DNA of 64,000 nt from Artemia franciscana (taxonomy: Eukaryota; Arthropoda; Branchiopoda; Anostraca; Artemiidae): contig NW_027062693.1 of NCBI RefSeq assembly GCF_032884065.1, positions 992,001-1,056,000 of the forward strand. Direction: 5' to 3'. Positions 1 through 10,184 of this stretch are shown here, one piece after another (the stretch's first letter is position 1; every line of letters begins with the position of its first letter). The notes beneath the pieces are model-generated. The model was not told the DNA's origin, made no database searches, and saw only the letters and a list, made by a program, of their open reading frames with translations. The position numbers were made by a program, and so were the translations under genes.

Positions 1-90
1 TATACCTCGTATATTTACTAACTAAAACTAATAAGCAAGAAATTTGATCTATTGCACTACAATTTTCCCTAAACCCTGCCTGATATTCAA

Positions 91-274
91 TTGATTTACC
101 TTTACAATGATCAGTTGATTCCATTGATCTACCTTTACAATGATCAGTTGATTCAGTTGATCTACCTTTACAATGATCAGATGATTCAGTTGATCTACCT
201 TTACAATGATCAGTTGATTCAGTTGATCTACCTTTACAATGATCAGTTGATTCAGTTGATCTACCTTTACAATG
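91..274. repeat. 33-bp minisatellite, about 5.5 copies
   Basis: Five full 33-bp units and one partial unit run head to tail; the unit begins TTGATCTACCTTTACAATGA. Units differ by one to three substitutions, and the array ends where AATGATCAG changes to AATGCAATC. The period is a multiple of three, so an open frame (LIYLYNDQLIQ per unit) runs through it, but there is no sign of a real protein. Confidence 0.95.
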
Positions 275-929
275 CAATCATTTATCCATCCTTTTAGACA
301 GCACTCTACAAATAACTCACTAATAGAACTTGTAGTTCCTGTGTAGGTTTCTTTCTCCTTTCTTAAATAATGGGATCATAACTGATATCTGCCAGTTTTG
401 CAGCCACAGAGGTGTACTTAGAATTGCGATGCAGGCATTGGCAATATCCATGCTCTTAACCATTCAACAGCTTAGGTGGTACTCTGTCGATGCCGGGTGC
501 TGAAATAAGATAAGATATTTATTTTTAAAAAATCTCTATCACAAGCCCACAAAGGGCCGAATTCGGACTTCGGAGTCGACAAATCACGTGGTTGTACTAA
601 AACTGGCAAAAATGCAAAAAACAACAACGAAGAAGAAAAATCATAATGAATAATCATTTATGAGTCAATAATTAAACTGTAATAAGCCAAAAGAATTCTT
701 TTAAAAAGTTAAAAAGATAAAAACTGGTCAAACAAAACTTAAACAAATACAAGTCAGAAAAAAATTAAACGGGACATATAAAAAAAGGGAAGGTGGGCAA
801 AATAAGTGAATAAACACAAATAAATATAAATATAAAATATATAATAAAATAAATATAAAATATATAAAAATTAAAAGGTAAACTAAAAATAACAGAGGGG
901 GAGGGGAAACAAGCAAATAAGTGTAACAA

Positions 930-1634
930 CCTGCTGAATTCCCTCTCTTGCTTTTCAGTGCATGCCATATTTCTTCCTGTCCAATCGCCTCCAGTAGTTT
1001 AGCGTCCTCTGAATCCAACTCCATATCGACTGTCTCTTCTAACTATCCATCTCCTCTTCAGAGCTCTCTTCGTCCTCTTTGGTGTATATGTCTGCATATT
1101 TTTGTTCTAAGCATTCTGGCCAGGTATCGGCGTGAGAGACTGAATCAGTCAACCTTCTATTTTCTGTTGATTTCCTAACTAACTTCCAGAAGTCTGTTGC
1201 ATCATACACGCTAATTTTTTCAGTACTTTTTGGCTCTCTTCCTCTTCCAAACATCTCTTCTTCCACTTAAGCAGCCTTTTATATCTCCTTCGCTTGTCCC
1301 TAAAAACCTGTAATTTTTTTCAAGGTACTACTAGCCTTTCGCAATGTAAAAGCTTCTGAAACCTCCTTCTTTCCCTCACATTCCTTGTTCAAAAAAAACT
1401 TATTAAACCAGCACTCTTACCATTTTTTTCTCGTACGTGCTAACTTAATTCCTATCTTACACAGAATCCCATCAAAAATTCAATAGAACCTGCTATATCC
1501 CCTTCCCTTGCCATTTCCTCGCTCTTCAGAATAAATGAATCCAGTCCTCGGTCTTCAACTAGTACCCTTTTCAACTTCTCACTATCATTATCAATCCTTA
1601 AGTCTTCCCTCCATCCAAACTCATTACTCATCAT
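930..1634 (-). pseudogene. LINE ORF2 linker and start of RT
   Basis: Downstream of the endonuclease, the minus strand keeps open segments: about 60 residues ending at 1452 and about 75 residues at 1266-1039 (FWKLVRKSTENRR, YADIYTKEDEE). A short piece at 1024-930 (EDAKLLEAIGQEEIWHALKS) resembles the segment that precedes RT motif 1 in LINE ORF2 proteins. Frame changes separate the pieces. The sequence then passes into AT-rich DNA with no RT motifs. Confidence 0.6.
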
Positions 1635-1639
1635 TCCTT

Positions 1640-2120
1640 TAACCCAATTTGTTTATTCCAACCCTCAACCCATTCTTCCCCTCTTAATTCAATCCCTATT
1701 TGCATGTGATCCGACCCAACCAGCGCCATATGACAGAGGCATATATGACGTACATGTCATTTTCTAGTATCTCTCAGGTATCTTTGTCACTAAAAGTGCT
1801 AGTTTCTGGCGGTAAATAAACTGAACAAAAAATAAACGAAATACTACCCAAGGATACGCGCACCCATACTAGATTACATGAAAAACTTTTCAACCGAGAT
1901 ACATTTCGCCATCTTTTTGTGATCGATAGTGCAACTTTCCCATAAATTCTACTATTCTGAGAACGCTTCCTTTGAGATCCAAAACAAGAAAAACTTCCTA
2001 TTCTCTCCTCTATTTCCAGCCACGTTTCTACTAATGGTAGAACTGAAAAATCACGATATTTAAGAAGACACTACTTTAAGATACGAAAAACCCTGAACAT
2101 TCCAATGTGCTAAATAAAAC
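1640..2120 (-). pseudogene. LINE ORF2 endonuclease remnant
   Basis: The minus strand begins with LAHWNVQGF near 2115-2090, the usual N-terminal strand of apurinic-like LINE endonucleases. It continues through ETWLE, then a VYLPP motif near 1826-1805, and ends with GSDHMQIGIELRGEEW near 1715-1660, where SDH is the conserved catalytic triplet near the domain end. At least two frameshifts and several stops interrupt it. Intact versions nick target DNA for target-primed reverse transcription. This copy cannot be functional. Confidence 0.78.
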
Positions 2121-2485
2121 TCGTAATTTTCACCATGGCTCTGCTTATTCTATCCGCTATCTGAGGCAATGGGTCATGATTGTTTAAATAGCTGTTTAGG
2201 CTCCATGATTTCAGGATTGTTAGCTCTAACTGACTTGCTCTTCTGTCTTGATGGTCATGTGGGCTAATAATTTGTTGGCTATTACTCTTGGGAGCCCCAC
2301 AGGCACAACAAAAAATGATCTGGAGCCCTTTTTAATAACCGGAGTTTCACTGTTCGCCACATTTTTTCGTTATTACTACTAAGCTCCTCCACTAAACTAA
2401 AGAAAGATTGAATTGAGGATGAAGATCCTGAACGCAATCTTGAACTGCAAGGTTCTTCCTGGTTAAATCGTTGCTTTCAGAAACC

Positions 2486-2760
2486 AAACTCGTTATTAAA
2501 TTTTTTTGGCGGCACTGCTACAAACTCGGGTTCAAGGCGATACTTTTGTCCCAAACTCGTTATTAAATTTCTCGCTATTTCTCGTCGCCATCTCTCGTTA
2601 TTAAGTTTTTTTGAGACACTGCTACATACTCGGGTTCACGGCGATACTTTTGTCCCAAACTCGTTATTAAATTTCTCGCTATTTCTCGTCGCCATTTCTC
2701 GTTATTAAATTTGTGTGCGGCACTTCTACATATTCGGGTTCACGGTGATACTTTTGTCCC
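2486..2760. repeat. Tandem duplication within LINE ORF1 (67 + 104 + 104 bp)
   Basis: Three consecutive blocks begin AAACTCGTTATTAAATTT and end GATACTTTTGTCCC. The first is 67 bp (2486-2552) and the next two are 104 bp each (2553-2656, 2657-2760). The longer blocks contain a second, internal copy of the starting motif. The duplicated stretch lies in the ORF1 tail (minus strand GQKYRREPE...), so the array probably grew inside the LINE after or during its decay. Confidence 0.9.
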
Positions 2761-2779
2761 ACATTTCCCTTAAAACGTG

Positions 2780-3480
2780 TTATGGTATTCGCTGATTGCT
2801 CTATATGAGGGGCATTCGTAACCTCCACTACAGATTGCTTATCAAAGCTATACATAAAACACTGTTTACCAACTTTGTCCCTCTTAGTCTTGCTTCTCTA
2901 TTTTCTCCTCTAGCACGGTCAAGAAACGGCTTAGGCAGTTACGGATAGACAGTTCACGCTCTGTATAATCGGGACTAAGAACAAGACCTCCCGTTTTCAG
3001 ATGAGCACTTGACCGCAATAGAATATCACGAACATAACTGCTTTTGAACTTAGCCAGCACTGGTCGCGTGCCTTATTTGGCATTTAACCGAAAAATGTCT
3101 TTAATGTACGTCATTTTTCAGCCCTGAATTAGTCAAATGTAAGTTTAGAGCTTTCCTTACATCTTCTCGTTACGAAGAACCTCTGTTTGCAGGATCGAAA
3201 TTATAGAGTACCAAATTACACTTTTTTTTACTCATTTTCCAGTATTTGCAATTTTACGTTAGTATTCGTATTTCAGCTCGCAAACTTAAATAATCCTTCT
3301 TCAATTGTGACGCTTCCTCCGAGAACTTCTCTACTGTCGCAACAATTCGTAACAAAATAACAGATAGGTCGTTTCGAAGATCTTGAACCTGCGAGGAAAC
3401 TATTTCTGTCCCGCTCAATTTTCGATTAATTTCTGGTAGAGTTTCGGATGCGTTAACAAAAGTCGTAATTAATCCGGAAA
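2780..3480 (-). pseudogene. LINE ORF1 remnant: coiled coil plus RNA-binding domain
   Basis: The 3470-3260 part reads as a heptad-like stretch (about 60 residues with SSQVQDLRNDL and VEKFSEEASQLKKDY). The 3080-2900 part contains KFKSSYVRDILLR and LSPDYTERELSIRNCL. These match the pattern of L1-type ORF1 RNA-binding domains (K.KSY.VRD.IL.......L....I.I..DYT...R..R). Stops and a frame change separate the two pieces. In intact elements this protein binds its own RNA as a chaperone. The domain order and spacing make the call firm; the element's clade is not resolved. Confidence 0.72.
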
Positions 3481-3489
3481 ATATGGTAA

Positions 3490-4650
3490 TGATACTGAAA
3501 AGTTTTCTTATCTTTCTGTTTATTAGTATAGTCCGTAAATAATAACCCGTTTTTTCATTTATGAAACCAAATTGTTTCGATTTCGATTGTTTCGGTTCAC
3601 TAAGCTGAGTACGAATTAGATGTGATTTGGTAATGTTAATAACATATCCAATTTAAAATAGGTCCGTTCGATTTGAACTCTGAATCAACACTGCCATCAT
3701 GTGTTCAAGGTTCTTTATTATAATCTCTTATTAGGTTGCTAGCTACTGCTGCAACCCGGATAACAATAATGTTTTTCTAGATAACAGTAGGCAGTATCTA
3801 GATGGCAGCAGTACTCGGGCTGCATATCCTAAGAAGTCGATTGTTCCACTGCCAATGTTCTTGGGTTGAAAAAATATTAATGGGAATAAGCGACAAATAC
3901 TTTTGCTCAGCGCTTTCCAAATAAGTTTCATTGTTTTTATTCAAGCCAATTAAAAACTGGAAATTAGGTTGGGCTGCAAGAGAGTTAAGTGAGAAAATAT
4001 AAAAGACTGATTCAGCAAGGGAATATAAAAAAACAGCGAGAAGACTTCCTCGCCGATGAAAGAACTCCAAGAGATGAAGATTCCCGTAGACTCCTCTCTG
4101 GTGGTCTGTTGCAGGTTGGATTAAAGTTCAAAATCCTTCTCCCATTCATATTTACGCTATACATCAGAGCATAAGAGATAGGTAGTATAAATTTCAGATA
4201 TTGTGCCAAAACAATTACAAAGTATGTCTAAATTTCTAATTTGGATTTCATAATGGTTTTTATATGTGTTTCATAAAATTGACAGTGGCAAAGTGTGTCT
4301 AAATTTATTGGTAAGTGTTTCATATTTGCGAGTATTTCAAGCTATGCTTACCTTCTAATTTCTTAAAACTGTTGTCTAGTATTATCCTTGATATGTGACA
4401 ATGAAGGATATTGAACTTAGTGTTGAAATTTGTTACCTGTCGTTTGTTTCTAGATTGTCTATCGTTTGTTTCTAGATCAGATAATTGTCTACACATGAGT
4501 GGTATTTGCTTGTTTTGCCAATTGATGCAATTTTAGAAGCCAATAGCCGTCGTAACAATAGCCGTCTCAATTGTTTTTTATACTTTTTCTAATCAAGAGC
4601 AACAGTCGTAGAAAGGTAATCCCCAGAGATTATATCCTTTTTGTCTTTTC
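3490..4650. other. Intronic sequence upstream of the MYG1 terminal exon, nothing recognised
   Basis: AT-rich single-copy-looking sequence. Short open frames occur on both strands, such as 90 codons on the minus strand at 4070-3798, but none shows a conserved domain, and none matches the penultimate MYG1 exon, which should end just before the VDPSG segment. I therefore treat the stretch as intron. Confidence 0.5.
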
Positions 4651-4653
4651 CAG

Positions 4654-4998
4654 GTTGACCCAAGTGGTGCGATAATTGAGTTTCCAAGTGGAGGAGTTCC
4701 GTGGAAGGAGCATTTGTTTACTATAGAAGAAGAGAAGGGGATAGAAAATACAATTCAGTTTGCTGTATTTCCTGATGATAATGGTGGATGGCGTGTTTGT
4801 GGAGTTCCAGTTGCAGTGGGCTCCTTTGAACTAAGGACGCCGCTGAGGGCTGAATGGCGTGGCATTAGGGACCAAGAACTTTCTAATTTATTAGGGATAG
4901 AGGGTGCTATTTTTGTACATGCTAATGGATTTATTGGAGGACATAAAACACGCGAGGGAGCCCTTGTAATGGCTAAACTGTCATTGAATAAATCCTAA
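4654..4998 (+). CDS. MYG1: MYG1 exonuclease (UPF0160), terminal coding exon
   Basis: A canonical acceptor (TTTTTGTCTTTTCCAG, ending at 4653) opens a phase-0 exon of 114 codons ending in TAA at 4996-4998. The protein starts VDPSGAIIEFPSGGVPWKEH, continues with GGWRVCGVPVA and LRAEWRGIRDQELSNLLGI, and ends with FVHANGFIGGHKTREGAL. These match the C-terminal third of MYG1/UPF0160 proteins, including the human protein's VDPSGEIVEL...PWKEHLY and GFIGGHRTREGAL. MYG1 is a DHH-like 3'-5' RNA exonuclease of nucleus and mitochondria; its catalytic DHH motif is in earlier exons, which I did not find here and which should lie left of the window. No disabling changes are visible. Confidence 0.95.
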   Translation, partial: VDPSGAIIEFPSGGVPWKEHLFTIEEEKGIENTIQFAVFPDDNGGWRVCGVPVAVGSFELRTPLRAEWRGIRDQELSNLLGIEGAIFVHANGFIGGHKTREGALVMAKLSLNKS

Positions 4999-5150
4999 GG
5001 AAAATAATGTGTTGTTTATTATTTTGAGTAATCGAAGGATTGTACCGAAAGGACCGGATTGTAACGTCTAGTCCATTGAAACTTTCAGATCATGCTGAGC
5101 TAATCAAAAGCCATCCTGTGCATACTACTACATACGATTTCAGGTGAAAA

Positions 5151-5171
5151 AATAAATTAAAGGACAATAAA
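5151..5171 (+). terminator. MYG1: Likely MYG1 polyadenylation signals
   Basis: Two AATAAA hexamers (5151-5156 and 5166-5171) lie about 155-170 bases past the MYG1 stop codon. Both position and sequence suit a cleavage/polyadenylation signal. Which one is used cannot be told from sequence. Confidence 0.6.
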
Positions 5172-5929
5172 ATCTAAGTATTTATGGCTAAAAAGTGCAA
5201 TATTTTCAGCTTTTTCCATCGTGTGGGGCTACATTTTTATAGAGTTAGAAGAAAAGTTTTAAATCTCAGGAGTGAAAATAAAATAGAGTTAAGAGTAAGA
5301 ACAGAACGATCAATGAACGCTTTCCCCACTCTTGGTGAAGAAGCAAGGTATCATTAATTTAAATAAAAAAACAATTTCTATGGTTTGGCATAATAAATAA
5401 AAAAAATTCTAAATAGCTTGAAATAGGTGTATTTTATTGCATGTGCATGATTAGGGGAAATAAGGTCTGAACAAGTTCAATCCTGGCAAAACAAAATCTT
5501 CTGAAGGGGGAAACAATGTTTTTTTGTCCAGGTATCGGCTGTGTTTATTGTGATCCTGACAACTGGGCTTTTTCACTTGCGTTACTAGCAGAGATGGCTT
5601 GATAATTAGACATACGTAATGTGCTCGGAATTCATAGAGTCCTATTGTCAATACTGCCAGACATGACCCCTAATTATAGCTGATAAGCTCGGAAGTGACT
5701 GAGTTTCTAGCATTTTCTTGTCGATGACCTCTTGTGTTGCATCTAATGTGGATCAGATCGAACCTTTCTAGTCCCGTTCCTACCCCAAAAATAAATTGTC
5801 GTATGAGTGCATTTCACCCTGTTCTGATATTGGAAAATTAAAACCGCAAAAACAATTAGAGACAGATCACTACAAAGAGACACGTTGCAAAGGATCGGGT
5901 TTCAACGGATCAATAATGCCGTGACTCCA
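5172..5929. other. Intergenic sequence after MYG1
   Basis: AT-rich DNA with no recognisable gene. A 66-codon minus-strand frame (5651-5451) has no family resemblance that I can see. Confidence 0.5.
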
Positions 5930-6634
5930 CACCTATTGTAAGATACAATATAAGCATGTGAAATTTTAGCACAAGGGTACCTTCGCCACTGTAGATGTGG
6001 AGGCTTTCTAATAGAAAACAAGCTATGAGCGAATAATAAAATTGCTTCTTCAAGATCATGTCAAAAACCTCGAAGTGACACTGACTGATAGGGTAATTAA
6101 AAGGGATTTCTTCTTTCTTAGGAATAAGGAACTTGCTTAAGGAATTGGGAAGAATGTCATGAATGTCACCTATTGTAAGATACAATATAAGCATGTGAAA
6201 TTTTAGCACAAGGGTACCTTCGCCACTGTAGATGTGGACGCTATCTAATAGAAAACAAGCTATGAGTGAATAATAAAATTGCTTCTTCAAGAGCACATAA
6301 AAAAAACTCGGAGTGGCACTGACTGATAGGGTAATTAAAAGGGATTTTTTCTTTCTTAGGAATAAGGAACTTGCTTAAGGAATTGGGAAGAATGTCATGA
6401 ATGTCACCTATTGTAAGATACAATATAAGCATGTGAAATTTTAGCACAAGGGTACCTTCGCCATTGTAGACGTGGATGCTTTCTAATAGAAAACAAGCTA
6501 TGAGTGAATAATAAAATTGCTTCTTCAAGAGCACATCAAAAAACTCGGAGTGGCACTGACTGATAGGGTAATTAAAAGGGATTTTTTCTTTCTTTGGAAT
6601 AAGGAACTTGCTTAAGGAATTGAGAAGAATGTCA
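5930..6634. repeat. Three tandem 237-238-bp repeats
   Basis: Three units start CACCTATTGTAAGATACAAT at 5930, 6167 and 6405; the third stops near 6634 inside GAAGAATGTCA. Units are nearly identical by eye. The minus strand of each is almost fully open (about 79 codons, e.g. KKQFYYSLIACFLL) and 237 is a multiple of three, so open frames of 128 and 97 codons span unit junctions. The second unit carries a 1-bp length change that shifts frame between units, which argues against coding. Confidence 0.95.
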
Positions 6635-7093
6635 AAGTCGTCGTACTATTAAGGATTGCTCCGAGTTTTCAAGTTGTTCAGCTTAGCATCGTTCCCCTGT
6701 TAAAATCATAAATCTTGTTATATAGTGATTTTGCTTTGACCAATGACATGATTTTGGAGATACAAGTGTCCATCTTTACTCTGATTTGTTGACATTCTTA
6801 AAACCAGAATCTGAGTTTTAGTTCTTATATGTTGAGCTACAAACAAAGAACTTATTGGAAATGGTAGTTGAAAGGGGCAAAGAACTCAGTACTTTCAGAA
6901 GAATATATTTGAAAAGTACACAGCTTGGAGGAGGGGACTTCACGTTCGTATTCCCCTTCCCAGAATTTCAATATTTTTATGACCTTTTCTTTAATATTAT
7001 CTTTTACGGATGATTCACCTATTTCCGCTTTTGACCTATTATCTAGTTTAATTATAAAGAAAGGAAAAAGACAATGCTGTGAAATGAAAAAGA
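6635..7093. other. Spacer between the converging MYG1 and CZIB 3' ends
   Basis: No gene, repeat or RNA feature seen. It separates the 238-bp array from the CZIB poly(A) signal. Confidence 0.5.
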
Positions 7094-7099
7094 TTTAAT
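7094..7099 (-). terminator. CZIB: Likely CZIB polyadenylation signal (ATTAAA)
   Basis: The minus strand has ATTAAA about 95 bases past the CZIB stop codon. This is the commonest variant of AATAAA, and no better hexamer is nearer. Confidence 0.5.
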
Positions 7100-7192
7100 A
7101 TTCCTTGTGAAAAACACAATATAGTGAAACAAAAATGTCATAACTTAACTGAAATGCAAATGTGAACTTCATTGAAATGAAACATGCAAAAT

Positions 7193-7339
7193 TTATTTTT
7201 GACGGACAAATTGATGAGCAAGCTCGTAAATCCCAACGGTTTCCTTTGCCTTTTCATCATAATCAACCCATTCTTTTTCACTTAAATCAACATCATCGAA
7301 TTTTGTACCGGTTTCAACTGCTTCACACTGCCATCCATT
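7193..7339 (-). CDS. CZIB: CZIB (C1orf123/DUF866), terminal exon
   Basis: The minus-strand acceptor is a run of T followed by CAG (7342-7340). The phase-0 exon holds 48 codons plus TAA (7195-7193). It starts [16 protein letters not shown] and contains [21 protein letters not shown], closely matching the CZIB C-terminus (human DWTDYDEKAQESVGIYEVTHQF). Joined directly to the 13199 donor it gives DFSPR then [12 protein letters not shown], which aligns without gaps to human DFQPQAGFAAEGVESGT. This sets the exon order. CZIB is a small cytosolic protein that binds zinc through paired CXXC motifs; its cellular role is poorly known. Confidence 0.95.
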   Translation of the reverse strand, partial: NGWQCEAVETGTKFDDVDLSEKEWVDYDEKAKETVGIYELAHQFVRQK

Positions 7340-7381
7340 CTGAAAAAAAAAAATATATATACTATAAATATATATCTTCGT

Positions 7382-7424
7382 GACCCACCCTTGCATAGCA
7401 GTTTTTGCGTCAACTATCTGAAAA
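7382..7424 (-). repeat. 43-bp segment duplicated at 10142-10184
   Basis: The same sequence (minus strand CAG, then ATAGTTGA, ending TGCAAGGGTGG) occurs here and 2.76 kb away, with few differences. Here it lies between the (TA)n tract and the last CZIB exon. On the minus strand it looks like a 33-nt exon (acceptor CAG, open frame [11 protein letters not shown], then GT). The conserved protein has no residues at that point, so I do not include it in CZIB. Confidence 0.7.
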
Positions 7425-7568
<144 letters not shown>

Positions 7569-7889
7569 GGCTCCCCTATCCAAACTTTTCTTTTTCATAA
7601 TATAGAACAAGATAACAAATACTTCTAGGGATTTATTACCCCAGAAAACAGACATTTGATTAGGAGAGGCATTCATTTTAGCGAATATTATTAGGGATTA
7701 TTTTGACAACGAAAAGGAAGAAGAAACTAGACCTACGTTGCCTGGGCAACGTGAAGTGTTGCGGCAACCTTTGTCCGGCTTTGCCGATTAGCTTTCAAAA
7801 CGGCATATTCAAAGAAGAACACAATCAGTAATCACATGATCAAATTCTTCAGCGTTGAAAAAACAACAGCAAAAGAATATCGGAAAAAG

Positions 7890-8113
7890 GGACTAAATTG
7901 AGTTTGCAGCCAGTTGAACTTTATCCTTTTCAATCGTAGACATCGTGACGGATGGAAACTTGGAACATTATCTTATATAATCTAGTTGGTATTATAAAGC
8001 TATCCGTAACTTTTCAGGATCAAATACCATAGATGTGCACCAATTTGCACAAATTTGTAGCCCCTCATGAACCTCCTCTAGCAACCCATTCTTGCTTACA
8101 AGTCCCTCTTCCG
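7890..8113. repeat. Duplicated block A, copy 1 (empty of the hairpin insertion)
   Basis: From GACTAAATTGAGTTTGCAGC to the CAAGTCCCTCTTCCG segment, this block is repeated at 8354-8664. Shared landmarks are CAATCGTAGACATCGTGACG, GGTATTATAAAGCTATC and CACCAATTTGCACAAATTTG. This copy reads straight through ATACCATAGATGTG and therefore preserves the target site of the hairpin at 8484-8575. Confidence 0.9.
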
Positions 8114-8195
8114 TGAGAGACAAAGAATAACACAATCAGTAATCAGATGATCAAAGGACTAAATTGACTTTGCAGCCAGTTGAACTTTATCCTTT

Positions 8196-8317
8196 GCACA
8201 CCATAGGCTCTGGCTCGAGGACAAGCAAAAACCATCCTTTTTGGCCCCAGGCAAGAGTCGTACGGAGCTTTCCAAAATATAATGTCATATTCATCAATCC
8301 GGCCCGAGGTCCACACT
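8196..8317. repeat. Duplicated block B, copy 1
   Basis: About 122 bp from GCACACCATAGGCTCTGGCT to GAGGTCCACACT, repeated in the same orientation at 9627-9748 with few differences. The minus strand is open in both copies (VWTSGRIDEYDI..FWKAP), but the second has a stop in that frame. I cannot assign it to a family. Confidence 0.88.
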
Positions 8318-8353
8318 AACAGCCGATTATTACTTACTAGGCCCCTAAATGTC

Positions 8354-8664
8354 ACTTTGCAGCCGGTTGAACTTTATCCTTTTCAATCGTAGACATCGTG
8401 ACGGATGGAAACTTGGAACATTATCTTATGTAATCTAGTTGGTATTATAAAGCTATCTGTAACTTTTCAGGATCAAAATACCATCAGGGACCCATAAATT
8501 TCCTGTAATGACTCGCCATCCAGGATCGCTTATTATTGGATGGCGAGTCATTACAGGAAATTTATGGGTCCCTGATTCCATAGAAGTGTACCAATTTGCA
8601 CAAATTTGTAGCCCCTCGCGAGCCTCCTCTAGCAACCGATTCTTACTTACAAGTCCCTCTCCCG
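8354..8664. repeat. Duplicated block A, copy 2 (carries a hairpin insertion)
   Basis: Second copy of the 7890-8113 block, collinear with it except for the 92-bp perfect hairpin at 8484-8575 and scattered substitutions. A shorter piece of the block's start also occurs at 8155-8190. Confidence 0.9.
8484..8575. mobile_element. 92-bp perfect-hairpin insertion (foldback MITE)
   Basis: A 39-bp arm starting TCAGGGACCCATAAATTTCC and its exact reverse complement flank a 14-base loop; I see no mismatch in the arms. It is flanked by ATACCAT on the left and ATTCCAT on the right, while the paralogous block at 7890-8113 has only one ATACCAT. This is the expected result of transposition with a 7-8-bp target duplication. 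CAGGG ends and that duplication length would suit a tiny non-autonomous hAT derivative; this class assignment is inference. Confidence 0.88.
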
Positions 8665-9626
8665 GGATATGCATCCAAGTTCACCGGAAAAAAATAATGT
8701 GTACACCAACTAGCAAAAGTTCCAAACTCCTTGTCGCTGAAGTCATTGTAGCCTAACAGCCGATTATTACTTACCACTTCCCTTACATGTCTTACAATCG
8801 GGAACCAAGTTGTTCTTACCATTAATTACACCAGAAACAGATAATAGGTACATCAATCAGCAAAAGTTGCAAACCCCTCATTGCCAAAGATGATTATAAG
8901 CTAATAATCGACTGTTGCTTGGAAGTCCCCTACATATCTCACAATTGGTATCGGCCTATTTTTGGTTCAAGTGTGTACCTTACCACTGAAATTGTCAACC
9001 CCTTGAAACTTTCAAACTGGTGTATGTCATGAAGGAATTTTTGTAACAAAAAATGGATGACATGTACTTTGATCAGCTCATCAAGGTCTATCGATTGTCA
9101 TTGAAAAAAAAATTCTATCTGTCTTAGTTCAAAAGTTGACTTTTTTGCCAGAGGCCAACTTTCTAACACCACCACTTAGAAAGGAGCAAAGGATAAGCTC
9201 TAATTTCTTTAGCAATGAGAGAACTTTTAAAGTTTAAGAGGTATATCTGATACCATTTCTCTATTGCAATCCCAAGTAGAAAAAAAAGAATGGTAAAGTC
9301 AGCTGAAATCACGAACAGAAATGGCTAGAAACAATAGATGGCAGCACTTTCGGACCCGTGGGAAAATCGCACTTTTTTGTTTCTGTAAATTTTTCTATTT
9401 ATCACTCAAAGAAGATATATTGGCTGTGGGGCCGGGGAACTACCGTATATATTTAACACTTATAGATTTTAGTCCATCTTCAATTTGAAACTGGTGCCTG
9501 CCAGCTTGCCTGCTAGAACGGAGCTTTCCACTCGAAAGCAGAAACATGGTTTGATGAAACGAAAGCTTGGCTGCACAACTTCAGATACTCCTCTCTGACA
9601 TAGGCTATATAACTCCACTTCACTTC

Positions 9627-9748
9627 GCACACCATAGGCTCTGGCTCGAGGACAAGCAAAAACCATCCTTTTTGGCCCCAGGCAAGAGTTCTACGGAGCT
9701 TTCCAAAATGTAATGTCATATTCATCAATCCGGCCTGAGGTCCACACT
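9627..9748. repeat. Duplicated block B, copy 2
   Basis: Direct repeat of 8196-8317. The minus-strand reading frame that is open in copy 1 has a TAG here (AGAGTTCTACGG on the + strand), so no conserved coding function is indicated. Confidence 0.88.
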
Positions 9749-10141
9749 TTCCGTAAAAACCGCACAGGTTAGACCCTTACCAGTTTCCAGGAATAAGCCA
9801 ACATCGGCTTACGAGCCAAACGAGCCAAAACGAGAAAGTTTAAAGAGAAGCATGACTCTAGGTTAACGAATCGAAAATCCACGAATAAAGCTGTAAGGAT
9901 CAAAAAGAAGTCTAGTGCAAAATTACGAAATGTCAACAAAGATGTACACCCATGCCTCGTTGAATTAAAACCAAATAAAAAGTCAAATTAGGAGCTAGAA
10001 ATTTATCAAGACAAGAATGCTTCCCCTTTTCAAAATGAAAAACCTGAAAAGGCAATGCTTTCTTGTCGTAATTATTTTCTAACTTCTAATTTGACTGAAA
10101 GACAGATGACTATTACTGGATATTTAGTTAGGTCTCATCGT

Positions 10142-10184
10142 GGCCCACCCTTGCATAGCAGTTTTGGCCTCAACTATCTGAAAG
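10142..10184 (-). repeat. 43-bp segment, second copy of 7382-7424
   Basis: Same sequence as 7382-7424 with A/C and G/A changes. On the minus strand it again follows a good pyrimidine-rich CAG, but the base pair that would be the GT donor reads GC here. Confidence 0.7.

Larger units (their letters stand above)
930..3480 (-). mobile_element. Degenerate two-ORF non-LTR retrotransposon (LINE), 3' truncated
   Basis: Read on the minus strand, this shows in order: a coiled-coil ORF1 start (about 3470-3260), an ORF1 RNA-binding region (about 3080-2900), an ORF1 tail, an ORF2 endonuclease (about 2120-1640), the endonuclease-RT linker, and the first residues of the RT domain. All parts are broken by stops and frameshifts. 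The RT catalytic core is missing: homology stops near 930, just after a segment resembling the usual EEI..ALK.LK..KA.G start of a LINE RT. The element lies antisense in the intron before the MYG1 terminal exon. I infer an old, dead insertion. Confidence 0.8.

Noticed and set aside
3798..4070. 90-codon minus frame near the MYG1 exon as a gene
   Set aside because: No domain, no splice context, and ordinary AT-rich composition.
5910..6534. 128- and 97-codon minus frames resembling a repeat protein
   Set aside because: Three satellite units with a 1-bp length change between them; no start context, splice sites or known domain.
8143..8355. Minus frame with VWTSGRIDEYDI, briefly considered as a C-type lectin fragment
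   Set aside because: Only a WTSG-like resemblance. The second copy (9627-9748) has a stop in the same frame, and none of the lectin cysteines is in place.
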